Source: Chitinophagaceae bacterium (GTDB lineage: Bacteria > Bacteroidota > Bacteroidia > Chitinophagales > Chitinophagaceae). From it: a stretch of 64,000 bases of DNA. The translations under genes and the position numbers were made by a program. Below are positions 8,302 through 16,963 of this stretch, piece by piece. The notes beneath the pieces are model-generated. The model was not told where the DNA came from. It saw nothing but the letters and a program-made list of their open reading frames with translations, and searched no databases. How positions within the stretch are numbered: the first letter of the stretch is position 1; each line of letters starts with the position of its first letter. The DNA is taken from assembly GCA_017307755.1 (NCBI GenBank), contig JAFKGQ010000010.1, forward strand, positions 62,001 to 126,000, in the 5' to 3' direction.

Positions 8302-11300
8302 TTAGGAGCACCCCATGCTATTCCCGCAATTCAGACATTTATAGCAGGTGCCGCTGCGGATGGTGATATGCCCGCAGGTATTACAGGCCGGCGCATCGCT
8401 TTGCATACTTTTTGCCGCTGCATTCACCGCGTCCAGGCCCGTCTCAGCCTTTACAGCCGTAGTCGCCCTGGAAGTCTTGGTTGGCGTGTTCAATGGCTGC
8501 CCGGCTGGAGAAGTGGCCCCGCTACCGGCCGCTTTTGCCAGGATGCGTACATCGCTCAGTTCGGGCGTGCTTTTATCATACTCCAGCGAAGTGGGGATCT
8601 CGTCCCAGTCATCTGCGCCTGTATTGGCTACTTCCGGTCTATCCAGCACATGGACCAGGTCGGTCCTTCCCAGGTATTCGTATGCCAGGCTGCGGAAGAT
8701 AAAGTCGACAATGGAGGTAGCGCTCTTGATATTCGGGTGATCCACCATGCCCGATGGTTCAAATCGGGTAAAGACGAATTTCTCCACAAACTCCTCCAGG
8801 GGAACGCCGTATTGAAGACCGATGGAGACGGCAATGGCAAAGCAGTTGGATAGGCTTCGCATCGTCGCCCCCTCTTTGGCCATATCGATAAATATTTCTC
8901 CTACCGTACCGTCGTTGTATTCTCCTGTACGCAGGAAGAGCGTCTGTCCGTTGATCTTGGCCTTCTGTGTAAAGCCCCGGCGTTTGGCGGGGAGGGTCCT
9001 GCGTTCGACGATGGTAGCAAGCGCTCTTTTCAATTTCGTGTCGGGGGAGGCCTGTACTCTTTTCTGTACTTCTTCCAGCAGCTCCTGCACCGTCAGCTTG
9101 CTCATATCGACGATCATCGTTTCAGGTGTAGCCGGCGTTTCCGCAGCCGCTGTCTTGTCCGTCCCCTCATCCTTCTTTTTCTTGTCCGACTTGGTGCTCA
9201 GCGGTTGAGACAGCTTGGAGCCATCGCGGTACAGTGCGCAAGCCTTTAGACCCAGCTGCCAGCTGAGCATGTATGAGTCGGCGATATCTTCCACCGCAGC
9301 CTCGTTGGGAAGGTTGATCGTCTTGGAAATAGCGCCGCTGATAAAGGGTTGAGCAGCTCCCATCATACGGATATGACCGTGGGCATGGATATAGCGTTTG
9401 CCGATCTTGCCGCATTTATTGGCGCAGTCAAAGACGGCCAGGTGATCGTCTTTCAATCCCGGAGCGCCTTCCACCGTCATGGTGCCGCATACGTAGTTGT
9501 TCGCCGCTTCTATCTCGCTCTCGGAGAAGCCCAGGGCTTCCAGCAGGCTCCATTCGAGATTGTAATATTGTTCAGGCTTGAATCCCAGACGTTGCAGACA
9601 TTCTTCGCCCAGCGTATAGACATTGAATACAAAGGCGATCTCAAAGGCCGAGCCTACGGCCGTGTCCAGCTTCTTTATCTCTTCGGCGATAAATCCTTTT
9701 TCGCTCAGCGTCTGGTGATTGATATGCGGTGCGCCGGCAAAGGAGCCTGTGCCGACAGCGTATTTGACGATGGTGTCTATTTGTTTGTTCGTGTAGCCCA
9801 GGTTCTTCAGGGCAGTGGGCACTGATTGGTTGATGATCTTAAAATAGCCGCCGCCGGATAATTTTTTGAATTTCACCAGTGCAAAGTCGGGTTCGACCCC
9901 TGTCGTATCACAATCCATTACAAGACCGATGGTGCCTGTGGGAGCGATGACCGTAGCTTGCGCGTTGCGGTAGCCGTATTTCTCACCCAGCTGCACTGCT
10001 TCATCCCAAGCCTTGGTAGCCGCCTTAAGGAGGTAGTCGGGGCAGTAGCGGGCTTTGATCCCCTGTGGTTTGGTGCCCAATCCTTCGTACTCGTCGGCGT
10101 CATAGGCGGCCAGACGGTGATTGCGCATAACACGCAGCATGTGTTCCCTGTTCTGCTCATATTTCGGGAAGGGGCCCATAGCCGCAGCCAGTTCTGCGGA
10201 GGTCTTATAGGCCACTCCCGTCATGATGGCCGTGATGGCGCCTGCAATGCCGCGGGCTTCCTCACTGTCGTAAGGGATACCCATGATCATGAGCATGGAA
10301 CCCAGGTTGGCATAGCCCAGGCCCAGGGTGCGATAGTCATAGGAGAGCTGCGCCACTTCTTTGGAAGGGAATTGCGCCATCAGCACGGATACTTCCAGTA
10401 CAGTCGTCCACAGACGGCAGCAGTACTCAAACCCTTCTACGTCAAAAGTGTTGGTGTCTTCATTGTAGAAACGGCGGAGGTTGGCGGAAGCCAGGTTACA
10501 AGCGGTGTTGTCCAGGAACATGTATTCGGAGCAAGGGTTGGAGGCCCGGATACGGCCACCTTCAGGGCAAGTATGCCATTCATTGATGGTGGTGTCGTAT
10601 TGGGTACCCGGGTCAGCACAACGCCATGCTGCATACGCAATCTGGTTCCAGATCTCTTTTGCCGGAATGCGTTTCATTACTCTTTTATCGCTGCGGGCGG
10701 TAAGCTCCCAGTCTTCGCCCCCTGCCAGCTTATCAAAAAATTCGTTGGTTATACGGATGGAATTGTTGGAGTTCTGTCCGGAGACAGTACGGTAAGCCTC
10801 CCCTTCATAATCGCTGGGATAGCCGGCTGCGATGAGTGCACCCACTTTTTTCTCCTCTTCGACCTTCCAGTTGATGAACTCCATGATCTCGGGATGGTCC
10901 AGGTCCAGGCACACCATCTTGGCTGCCCGGCGGGTAGTGCCTCCTGATTTGATAGCGCCCGCGGCCCTGTCCCCGATCTTGAGAAAACTCATCAGTCCGC
11001 TGGATGTTCCGCCACCGCTGAGTTTCTCGCCTTCTCCACGGATATAGGAGAAATTCGTGCCTACGCCTGAGCCGTATTTGAAAATGCGCGCCTCACGTAC
11101 CCAGAGGTCCATGATACCACCGTCGTTTACGAGGTCGTCGTTCACACTGAGGATGAAGCACGCATGGGGTTGCGGTCGCTCGTAGGCGGACGTGGACTTC
11201 TTCAATTCTCCATCCGCCTGATCGACGAAATAATGTCCCTGCGGCTTACCCGTAATGCCATAACTTTCATGCAAACCCGTGTTGAACCATTGAGGGGAAT

Positions 11301-11700
11301 TGGGTACGCAGGCCTGGTCCAGGATGCTGTAAACAAGCTCCTCATAGAATACCTGCGCATCTTTCTCGCCGGCAAAATAACCGTAACGCTCACCCCATAC
11401 CCGCCAGCAATTGGCCATACGATGGGCCACCTGTTTTACGGAAGTTTCCCTGCCCAGCGATCCATCCGGCTGTGGAACACCAGCCTTACGGAAATATTTT
11501 TGTGCAAGGATATCCGTGGCGATCTGGCTCCATTGTTTCGGCACTTCTACATTGTTCATCTCAAACACCACTTCCCCGCTGGGGTTCCGGATCACGGACG
11601 AACGATAGTCATAGGTAAACTGATCGAATACATTCACATCGTCCTTCGTATTGCGGCGGGGGAACTGCAAGCCCTTTGTAGTCTGCTTTTTGGATGCCAT
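8302..11700 (-). CDS. nrdJ: class II, adenosylcobalamin-dependent ribonucleotide reductase
   Basis: Reduces ribonucleotides to deoxyribonucleotides using a B12-derived radical, so DNA precursors can be made with or without oxygen and without an NrdB subunit. The 1132-aa protein has the catalytic-barrel residues: Cys181 (PHACF), the NxCxE active loop Asn388-Pro-Cys390-Ser-Glu392, and Cys401 (TACNLAS). After the reductase core a TSCPD domain (about 920-1040) carries AKINGQTLFLRTGEY and MVDHPNIKSATSIV. The C-terminal tail ends with four cysteine pairs (CNTCG, CYKC, CGNS, MGCS) that form a zinc-ribbon-like and redox-active tail. The ATG at 11700 gives MASKKQTTKG, a plausible start. No B12 riboswitch or NrdR box is visible upstream. 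Confidence 0.95.
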   Translation of the reverse strand: MASKKQTTKGLQFPRRNTKDDVNVFDQFTYDYRSSVIRNPSGEVVFEMNNVEVPKQWSQIATDILAQKYFRKAGVPQPDGSLGRETSVKQVAHRMANCWRVWGERYGYFAGEKDAQVFYEELVYSILDQACVPNSPQWFNTGLHESYGITGKPQGHYFVDQADGELKKSTSAYERPQPHACFILSVNDDLVNDGGIMDLWVREARIFKYGSGVGTNFSYIRGEGEKLSGGGTSSGLMSFLKIGDRAAGAIKSGGTTRRAAKMVCLDLDHPEIMEFINWKVEEEKKVGALIAAGYPSDYEGEAYRTVSGQNSNNSIRITNEFFDKLAGGEDWELTARSDKRVMKRIPAKEIWNQIAYAAWRCADPGTQYDTTINEWHTCPEGGRIRASNPCSEYMFLDNTACNLASANLRRFYNEDTNTFDVEGFEYCCRLWTTVLEVSVLMAQFPSKEVAQLSYDYRTLGLGYANLGSMLMIMGIPYDSEEARGIAGAITAIMTGVAYKTSAELAAAMGPFPKYEQNREHMLRVMRNHRLAAYDADEYEGLGTKPQGIKARYCPDYLLKAATKAWDEAVQLGEKYGYRNAQATVIAPTGTIGLVMDCDTTGVEPDFALVKFKKLSGGGYFKIINQSVPTALKNLGYTNKQIDTIVKYAVGTGSFAGAPHINHQTLSEKGFIAEEIKKLDTAVGSAFEIAFVFNVYTLGEECLQRLGFKPEQYYNLEWSLLEALGFSESEIEAANNYVCGTMTVEGAPGLKDDHLAVFDCANKCGKIGKRYIHAHGHIRMMGAAQPFISGAISKTINLPNEAAVEDIADSYMLSWQLGLKACALYRDGSKLSQPLSTKSDKKKKDEGTDKTAAAETPATPETMIVDMSKLTVQELLEEVQKRVQASPDTKLKRALATIVERRTLPAKRRGFTQKAKINGQTLFLRTGEYNDGTVGEIFIDMAKEGATMRSLSNCFAIAVSIGLQYGVPLEEFVEKFVFTRFEPSGMVDHPNIKSATSIVDFIFRSLAYEYLGRTDLVHVLDRPEVANTGADDWDEIPTSLEYDKSTPELSDVRILAKAAGSGATSPAGQPLNTPTKTSRATTAVKAETGLDAVNAAAKSMQSDAPACNTCGHITIRSGTCYKCLNCGNSMGCS

Positions 11701-11947
11701 CAGTGCCAGGTTTTACCAGATTTAAAGATGATTTTTTTGATACGTTTTCAACGGGTCGGCGGGGATAACGAAAGTATTTTTTTGACCCCAGATTTCCATC
11801 CCCATCTTTTGCACATCTTGTGGAAAAGGATGTGGATCGCAGACAGGCAACGGATTATCCAATTTATGCACATTTTGTGCCTTTTGAATAACGCCTCAAC
11901 AGCCAAATTGTTAAAAAGAAAAGCCCATCCGTTGAATTTATTTCCTG

Positions 11948-11978
11948 TTTCTACTCATTGGTGTAAACTTTACTTTCT
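11948..11978 (+). promoter_or_regulatory. Bacteroidota-type promoter for the 11990 gene
   Basis: TTTC (11948-11951), a 19-base spacer and TACTTTCT (11971-11978) approximate the consensus TTTG-N19-TAnnTTTG. A start point about 5 bases downstream would fall after the ATG at 11981 and before the ATG at 11990, supporting the latter as translation start. The rest of the nrdJ upstream interval (11701-11947) holds no gene or recognisable riboswitch. Confidence 0.4.
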
Positions 11979-11989
11979 CAATGTGTTAT

Positions 11990-12550
11990 ATGCATTACAA
12001 ACTCGCTGTTTCCCTGTTGATCATGCTGGCCGTCATCAGTCTCTCCGACTCCCGCTCCCCCGCCCCTGCCGGATGGCGGCCCCTCTTTCAGAATGATAAA
12101 GAAGGACATACTTTATTCGGGGATAAAAGGGCGCTTTTACAGGCCGTCAAACAGGGTTGTCCCATCCGTGTAGCCTGGGGTGAAAAATTGCCGGACGGCA
12201 CCACGGACATCGAGTATTCCACCCCCGACTTTACCTCCCTTGTCAATGACTCCGACCTGGTGGCACAATTTCCTACCAGCGCCATCCAGACAGACTATAT
12301 GAATGCGCATAAATCCTTTTTAAAGACAGATCCTCCTACTACATGGAAAGCGCTCATGTCTACGGATGGACATTATCATCAATTCCATCAGAATATGCTC
12401 ACAGGACAGATCACCCGCATCATGTACCTGCGGGCCTCCATGCTGTGGTATGCTTTTACCAATGAAGCCCCGGAAGGAAGAAGGAGGGATCATATCCCCG
12501 ACATGGCCATTGCCGGGGGCATTGTGTTGGATAGTATTATTCGGAAATAG
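11990..12550 (+). CDS. exported protein of unknown function
   Basis: A 186-aa protein with a clear signal peptide (MHYKLAVSLLIMLAVISLSDS), so it is exported. The mature part has GWRPLFQNDKEGHTLFGDKRAL, then ALLQAVKQGCPIRVAWGEKL and an even alpha/beta pattern with a C-terminal segment containing the motif RDHIPDMAI. The LLQAVKQGCPIRVAWG stretch is reminiscent of VirK-like exported proteins (a phrase of the form 'L..A...G..V.V..'), but the match is weak and I leave the function open. The start is moved from 11981 to the second ATG because the promoter-like box ends at 11978. The next gene begins 53 bases downstream and may be separate. Confidence 0.6.
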   Translation: MHYKLAVSLLIMLAVISLSDSRSPAPAGWRPLFQNDKEGHTLFGDKRALLQAVKQGCPIRVAWGEKLPDGTTDIEYSTPDFTSLVNDSDLVAQFPTSAIQTDYMNAHKSFLKTDPPTTWKALMSTDGHYHQFHQNMLTGQITRIMYLRASMLWYAFTNEAPEGRRRDHIPDMAIAGGIVLDSIIRK

Positions 12551-12603
12551 GCCTGTCCCGAAATTTAGGATTTCTTTAGAATTTTATTCCTTCTTTTTGC
12601 GGT

Positions 12604-13419
12604 ATGAAGAACACCCTCCAACTGACCATTCTGGTGACCGTACTCTTTATCTGCGGCATCCGTCCCGCCACCGCACAATCCCAGTTCAGTGGTTGGGCGG
12701 CCACCTTTCAGAACTATAAGATCTCCCCCAAATGGGGCTTTTACTTCGACATCCAGTACAGGACCACCGATCAGTGGAAACAAATGCATTCCCTGCTCAT
12801 CCGTCCCGGTGTCAATTACTATTTCAAACCCAATATCATCGGTATCGTAGGATACCTTATCGTTCCCCAACAGCGCACGTCTGGCGGTGTCACCGGGTAT
12901 CTGCCCGAACATCGCACCTGGGAACAGTTGATCGTGACCCACAATGTCCACCTATCCCCCAAAGCCCGTGCTACCGCCGTCCAACACCGGTTCCGGCTGG
13001 AACAACGCTATATACCCCGGTTCCATGCAGAAGGAGAGTCCCTGGTAAAGGATAAACATGTATATGCCGGCAGGTTCCGTTATTTCACCCGGGCTGTTGT
13101 TCCCTTCAGCGGCGTACATGCTATCAGCGCCCCTTCCGCCTCCGGCGGCACAGCACAGGCAGGACCTACTGCCGCCTCGCGGGCATTCACCCAGGGTTTC
13201 TTCGCCTCCATCCAGAACGAGATCTTCCTCAACGTGGGCGATCCTTCCCCCGTCAACGGAAAATTCTTTGATCAGAACAGGGCCTATGTTTCCATCGGCT
13301 ATCGTTGTAGCAAACAGTTCGATGTAGAGATGGGATATCTCAATCAGTATATCAGTGGCGCAGGCAACAACTCCACCGTCAACCACATTCTGCAGGTGGC
13401 TACCTATGTCAGATTGTAA
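12604..13419 (+). CDS. DUF2490 outer-membrane beta-barrel protein
   Basis: A 271-aa protein with signal peptide (hydrophobic 6-20, cleavage near ATAQS). The mature part is a series of alternating beta strands with aromatic girdles: GFYFDIQYRTTDQ, HSLLIRPGVNYYF, HRFRLEQRYI, GRFRYFTRAV and a terminal strand ending ATYVRL. This is the DUF2490 family, which is predicted to form a small outer-membrane barrel of unknown role in Bacteroidota. A loop at about 170-190 is a low-complexity Ala/Gly/Ser insertion (SASGGTAQAGPTAASRA). A TCTTTTTG box ends exactly four bases before the ATG. It converges on a GNAT-like gene. Confidence 0.8.
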   Translation: MKNTLQLTILVTVLFICGIRPATAQSQFSGWAATFQNYKISPKWGFYFDIQYRTTDQWKQMHSLLIRPGVNYYFKPNIIGIVGYLIVPQQRTSGGVTGYLPEHRTWEQLIVTHNVHLSPKARATAVQHRFRLEQRYIPRFHAEGESLVKDKHVYAGRFRYFTRAVVPFSGVHAISAPSASGGTAQAGPTAASRAFTQGFFASIQNEIFLNVGDPSPVNGKFFDQNRAYVSIGYRCSKQFDVEMGYLNQYISGAGNNSTVNHILQVATYVRL

Positions 13420-13449
13420 CGATCCCTGTCATCGCCCTGGATACACCCC

Positions 13450-13755
13450 CTATTTTTGTAAATTAGGATGATCATCCCTGTATTTTGGGTCCAGCACATC
13501 CCTGTTCTCAGGATGCTTTTTTAGCCAGCTGGCGACAAAGGGGCAATAGACCATGACCGGGATCTTATGCTCACGGGCATACTTTATCGCATACTCGGCC
13601 AGTGCGGAAGCAATTCCTTTTCCTGCCAGCTTCTCCGGTACCTCCGTATGCATAAGGGCTATATCTCCTTTGTAAAATCGGTATTCCAGGTAGGCCAGCT
13701 CACCATCCACCCTCACCTGGAATTGTTGCTGCTGTTCGTTGTTAACAATGTGCAC
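13450..13755 (-). CDS. small GNAT-fold acetyltransferase (YidJ/Acetyltransf_CG type)
   Basis: About 100 aa matching the short single-domain GCN5-like family: ELAYLEYRFYKGDIALMHTEVPEKLAGKGIASALAEYAIKYAR contains the HTEVP motif and the acetyl-CoA pyrophosphate loop GKGIAS. C-terminally it reads VMVYCPFVASWLKKHPE, also typical. Substrates of this family are unknown. No ATG fits: the open frame runs to a TTG at 13797, and the GTG at 13755 (VHIVNNEQ) matches the usual N terminus best. The start region overlaps one arm of a 10-bp inverted repeat and a promoter-like pair of boxes, so the real initiation site is uncertain. Confidence 0.7.
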   Translation of the reverse strand: MHIVNNEQQQQFQVRVDGELAYLEYRFYKGDIALMHTEVPEKLAGKGIASALAEYAIKYAREHKIPVMVYCPFVASWLKKHPENRDVLDPKYRDDHPNLQK

Positions 13756-13791
13756 AATTGTACTTTTTTGGAAATTTAGTCCAATTGTGCA
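13751..13791 (-). promoter_or_regulatory. inverted repeat and promoter-like boxes at the GNAT start
   Basis: TGCACAATTG (13751-13760) and CAATTGTGCA (13782-13791) are perfect 10-bp inverted repeats 21 bases apart. On the minus strand ATTG, a spacer of exactly 19 bases and TACAATTG resemble -33 and -7 boxes. The arms could therefore be an operator, or the promoter boxes may only look symmetric. Confidence 0.45.
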
Positions 13792-13814
13792 ATACAATCT
13801 AATATCTGGCCCTG

Positions 13815-13845
13815 TGGGCCAAACGAACCTCCGGCTCGTTTTGGA
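13815..13845. repeat. partial copy E of the dispersed element (H3 only)
   Basis: A GGGCCAA lead followed by the H3 hairpin ACGAACC, loop TCC, GGCTCGT (13823-13839; one A-C mismatch). The same GGGCCAA plus H3 arrangement occurs at 47746-47768. H0, H1 and H2 are absent. Confidence 0.6.
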
Positions 13846-13869
13846 ATGTGCAATGGGTCCATGATTTTA

Positions 13870-13900
13870 TTTTACAGATAGCAAAAATCTATTACATTTG
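13870..13900 (+). promoter_or_regulatory. Bacteroidota-type promoter upstream of GGGP synthase
   Basis: TTTT (13870-13873), a spacer of exactly 19 bases and TACATTTG (13893-13900), a perfect TAnnTTTG box. The predicted 5' leader of about 180 nt before the GGGP synthase ATG contains several CGTGAATTTAC-like and CACGAATTTAC-like segments, and CGTGAAGACCAAATTCACG (14040-14058), which can fold into a hairpin with 7-bp ends. Confidence 0.5.
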
Positions 13901-14087
13901 TTTGCGATCGTGAATTTACGGACAAGGACATCCCCGGATGCGCGTCGTACGTATTTATCCCTAGTACCGGGTTCGTAAAAATCACATTTCCACGAATTTA
14001 CCCCCTTAAAGCGGAAAACTTTTCGCATTTTTGTATTATCGTGAAGACCAAATTCACGCACAATTTACTACCCAACGGCAATAGCGA

Positions 14088-14843
14088 ATGAAGCAATTTA
14101 TTTACGAGTCCTTGTTGGCCAAGAAAAAAAAGGGACAGCGGTCTTTTGCCGTCCTTATAGATCCGGACAATGTGAATGCGGCAAAGATCGATGAGCTCAC
14201 AGGGCTGGCCGTCGATGCAGGAGTAGACTATCTCCTGGTTGGCGGGAGCCTCGTCATCTCCAATCACCTCGATGAAGTGGTCCAGCACATCCGCCGGAAT
14301 TGTTCCATTCCCATCATCCTTTTTCCCGGCACTCCTTCCCAGGTGTCCCGTTATGCCGATGGTCTTCTTTACTTATCACTCATCTCCGGAAGGAACCCCG
14401 AACTGCTGATCGGTCAGCACGTCATTTCCGCACCACAGGTACGCAGCAGCGGACTGGAGATCATTTCCACAGGCTATATGGTCATTGATGGAGGCGCCCC
14501 CACCACCGTCTCCTATATCAGCAATGCAGTACCCATCCCCGCCGACAAGAACGAGATCGCCCTCTGCACAGCCATGGCCGGCGAGATGCTGGGCATGAAA
14601 CTCATTTATATGGATGCAGGCAGCGGAGCCCGTCATGCCATACGGGAAGAAATGATCGCGGCTGTCGCCGGTCACATCGAAGTGCCGCTCGTCGTGGGCG
14701 GAGGTATCCGGGACCCGGAAAAGGCTTATCGCAATTGCAAGGCCGGGGCAAATGTCATCGTGGTGGGTAACGCAATTGAAAAAGACCCGGGTCTTATTAA
14801 GGAGATGGCTGCTGCTGTGCATTCGGTGCCGGTGGAAAGTTAA
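14088..14843 (+). CDS. geranylgeranylglyceryl phosphate synthase family protein (PcrB/GGGPS)
   Basis: A 251-aa TIM-barrel prenyltransferase of the family that joins a polyprenyl diphosphate to sn-glycerol-1-phosphate, making an ether lipid precursor best known from archaea. Family landmarks are visible: FAVLIDPDN at the first strand, DYLLVGGSLV, PIILFPGTPSQVS, LYLSLISGRNPELLIGQ, STGYMVIDGG, IYMDAGSGA, and the phosphate-binding loop PLVVGGGIRDPEKA. Bacteroidota are known to carry active group II members. The physiological product in this organism is unknown. The stop codon overlaps the stop of the convergent ATPase gene by four bases. A promoter with a long leader lies upstream. Confidence 0.88.
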   Translation: MKQFIYESLLAKKKKGQRSFAVLIDPDNVNAAKIDELTGLAVDAGVDYLLVGGSLVISNHLDEVVQHIRRNCSIPIILFPGTPSQVSRYADGLLYLSLISGRNPELLIGQHVISAPQVRSSGLEIISTGYMVIDGGAPTTVSYISNAVPIPADKNEIALCTAMAGEMLGMKLIYMDAGSGARHAIREEMIAAVAGHIEVPLVVGGGIRDPEKAYRNCKAGANVIVVGNAIEKDPGLIKEMAAAVHSVPVES

Positions 14844-16963
14844 GTACGGACTTTCCCATAATAAAATTGCTGCGATTCTTTTATACGATTTAATAAGTCA
14901 TTCACCGGCTGTTGCAGTTCAGGGGGCATAATAAGTGATTTTTTTGGATCATGGTCTACCAATTCCTGTGTAGCGTAATATAAAGGCAACAGCTCCTCGG
15001 TTAATTGTTTTCCAAATTTTTCCTGCAGAAAAAATTTATGTACAAGGTTCGCTTGATAATGGGCCAGCAATTCAATTAAAGTACGGGATATGAAAGGATT
15101 TCTGCTCTCCAGCAGATGCTCTATATCCCTTTCTAATTCGCTAAATTCTCCATTCCATGCTTTAACCACAGGTAAAAAGGATTGAACATGTTCGGAAGGG
15201 TCCACTTTTGCCAACTCTTTAATTATGTCGACAGTTTGCGGTTTTGCTTTATTTTGACCATAATAAGCTCCGGAAAGGACAAAATATTGTAATTGTATAG
15301 ATTCCTTTTCTCCTTCGGCTAAGGCTTTTAATACATAACCCTCTGCCAAATCAAACTTCGATTCCGAAAGATACATCCAGGCAATCGTGGTAAGACATCC
15401 CTTTATTCCTTTATCGATAGCTGCCAGAAAAAATGGTTCGGCCTTTTCGCAATCCCCCATTTTAAAATATACAAACGCTTTTAAAAGATCCTTAACACCA
15501 TCGTTCTGCTCAATAGTTTCAATGGATGAGAACGCTTTTTTCCAGGCTCTCTCATCTGTCAGATCGTTAACATCTTTCAGAATATCTTTCACCATAGGCG
15601 GCAACTGTTTCCTCATCTCTTCAAGGACGCCGGGTAAAAGCAGTGTCTTTTCGATAAGCATTTCCCTAACAGCGGAAGAAATATATTTTGAGTGGGCATA
15701 TGCTTTCGTCAGTACAGCAGCCTTATTAGGCTCTATTTTTCCTTCTTCTATCTCCTTTAAATGCTCCACAGCCAATTTCTGTATTTCCTCTGCATCGTAA
15801 AAATTCTCCAAAAATATTGTCAAATACTTTGCCTTTCTCTTCTCCCCCGGACTACCCTGCGTAAAAATCAACCAGAGATTAAAAAATCTTTCCGCCAGCC
15901 TGTATAAATGATTCCTGCCGCCCGTATCGAGTTTCTCCACGATGCCCTTTCCTGCCAGTTGTTTCAACTGCGCTGAAACCAGATTATTCTCCATCCTTGT
16001 GACCGCAGCTATATCCCCCGCTCCCGCCGCCTCCCAGATAAAGGCCATTTGTAACACGATCTTCCGTTGTGCTGGAGGCAGTGAATTCAATCTCTCCTGG
16101 TACAGAGGCGTCATGCTATCCATGATCAGTCTCAGGTATTCGTATCCCGTTTCAGGATCGCGGGTTAATAGGATATTAACAAAGAATTGAAGGGTCCGTG
16201 GTAAGCCATCCGTCAGTATCCTTATCGTCTCTAATTGCCCCGGCTTGTTCTGTACAAATTCTTCGATCTGGGGAAGGTTCAGCCTTTTGCTCCAATTCAG
16301 TAATAAGGTTTTCATCTCCTCACTTGTCAGCGGCTCTAACTTAAATATCCTGAAAAACTCATAAAAAGGTTTATCATATCGCCAGAAATGTTCAGTTACC
16401 CGCGTGCTGGCTCCAATGATCTTTATATCGCCGCTGTAATTCAACAGATCCTCCCTTAGCAGATGAGCATCTTCTCCTATATTATCGAAAATACGGTCCA
16501 TATTATCCAGTAGTAAAACCAACCTCTTTCCACTCCGCTCGACAGCGGCATGGATCATAGAAAAGAGCTGCCTTGTAAAAGCATGCGTATCTTCATGGAA
16601 CTCATACTCGCCTACATTTATATCATTGTGTTCCAATTCCCGTATAACCTCTTCAAGCAGATCGTACAGCCTGTACATATTCGCCTGCTCCTCGGCAGGA
16701 TTTATAGCAATGTAAAGCTGTCTTAGTCTGGCATCTGTTTCTAATTCCACCTGCAGCCGCTTAAGTAAAGTAGACTTGCCGCTGCCCCGTCTCCCCACCA
16801 GTAAATAGTGCTGAGTAGAACTATCCCCATGATGACGTTTAATATCTTCGATGATAATACTGTATTCGATCTGACGGATCAGGAAATTTTCTTTTATCTC
16901 GGATGCTTCGGCGTTTGCATTCTGATAAAAATTAAAATTACTATGGTATAAATTGTCAGGCAT
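14840..16963 (-). CDS. STAND-like P-loop ATPase with winged-helix and TPR-like C terminus
   Basis: A 707-aa cytoplasmic protein with a Walker A motif GRRGSGKST (57-65) and Walker B LVLLLDNMDR (148-157). A sensor-like strand IKIIGAST (about 181-188) follows, then a winged-helix region (about 290-375: RKIVLQMAFIWEAAGAGDIAAV, LVSAQLKQLAGKGIVEKL, HLYRLAERFFNLWLIF). Residues about 470-640 look like helical TPR/Sel1-type repeats (VYFKMGDCEKAEPFFLAAIDKG and similar). No nuclease, protease or membrane effector domain is visible. It is the second gene of a two-ATPase operon, with an 8-base overlap with the first. The region looks AT-richer than its neighbours, which suggests acquisition. Function unknown; signalling or defence are possibilities. 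Confidence 0.8.
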   Translation of the reverse strand: MPDNLYHSNFNFYQNANAEASEIKENFLIRQIEYSIIIEDIKRHHGDSSTQHYLLVGRRGSGKSTLLKRLQVELETDARLRQLYIAINPAEEQANMYRLYDLLEEVIRELEHNDINVGEYEFHEDTHAFTRQLFSMIHAAVERSGKRLVLLLDNMDRIFDNIGEDAHLLREDLLNYSGDIKIIGASTRVTEHFWRYDKPFYEFFRIFKLEPLTSEEMKTLLLNWSKRLNLPQIEEFVQNKPGQLETIRILTDGLPRTLQFFVNILLTRDPETGYEYLRLIMDSMTPLYQERLNSLPPAQRKIVLQMAFIWEAAGAGDIAAVTRMENNLVSAQLKQLAGKGIVEKLDTGGRNHLYRLAERFFNLWLIFTQGSPGEKRKAKYLTIFLENFYDAEEIQKLAVEHLKEIEEGKIEPNKAAVLTKAYAHSKYISSAVREMLIEKTLLLPGVLEEMRKQLPPMVKDILKDVNDLTDERAWKKAFSSIETIEQNDGVKDLLKAFVYFKMGDCEKAEPFFLAAIDKGIKGCLTTIAWMYLSESKFDLAEGYVLKALAEGEKESIQLQYFVLSGAYYGQNKAKPQTVDIIKELAKVDPSEHVQSFLPVVKAWNGEFSELERDIEHLLESRNPFISRTLIELLAHYQANLVHKFFLQEKFGKQLTEELLPLYYATQELVDHDPKKSLIMPPELQQPVNDLLNRIKESQQFYYGKVRT

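Noticed and set aside
9958..10947. A 329-codon open frame on the plus strand
   Set aside because: It lies fully inside nrdJ on the opposite strand and shows no family pattern; long antisense frames are common here because of codon bias.
11701..11989. A B12 riboswitch or NrdR box upstream of nrdJ
   Set aside because: I looked for the B12-box core and for paired NrdR sites and saw neither. Only a loose inverted repeat around 11807-11836 was found.
11164..12096. A 310-codon plus-strand frame covering the nrdJ start and its upstream region
   Set aside because: It is antisense to the 5' part of nrdJ and overlaps the exported protein gene at 11990 in another frame; nothing protein-like is seen.
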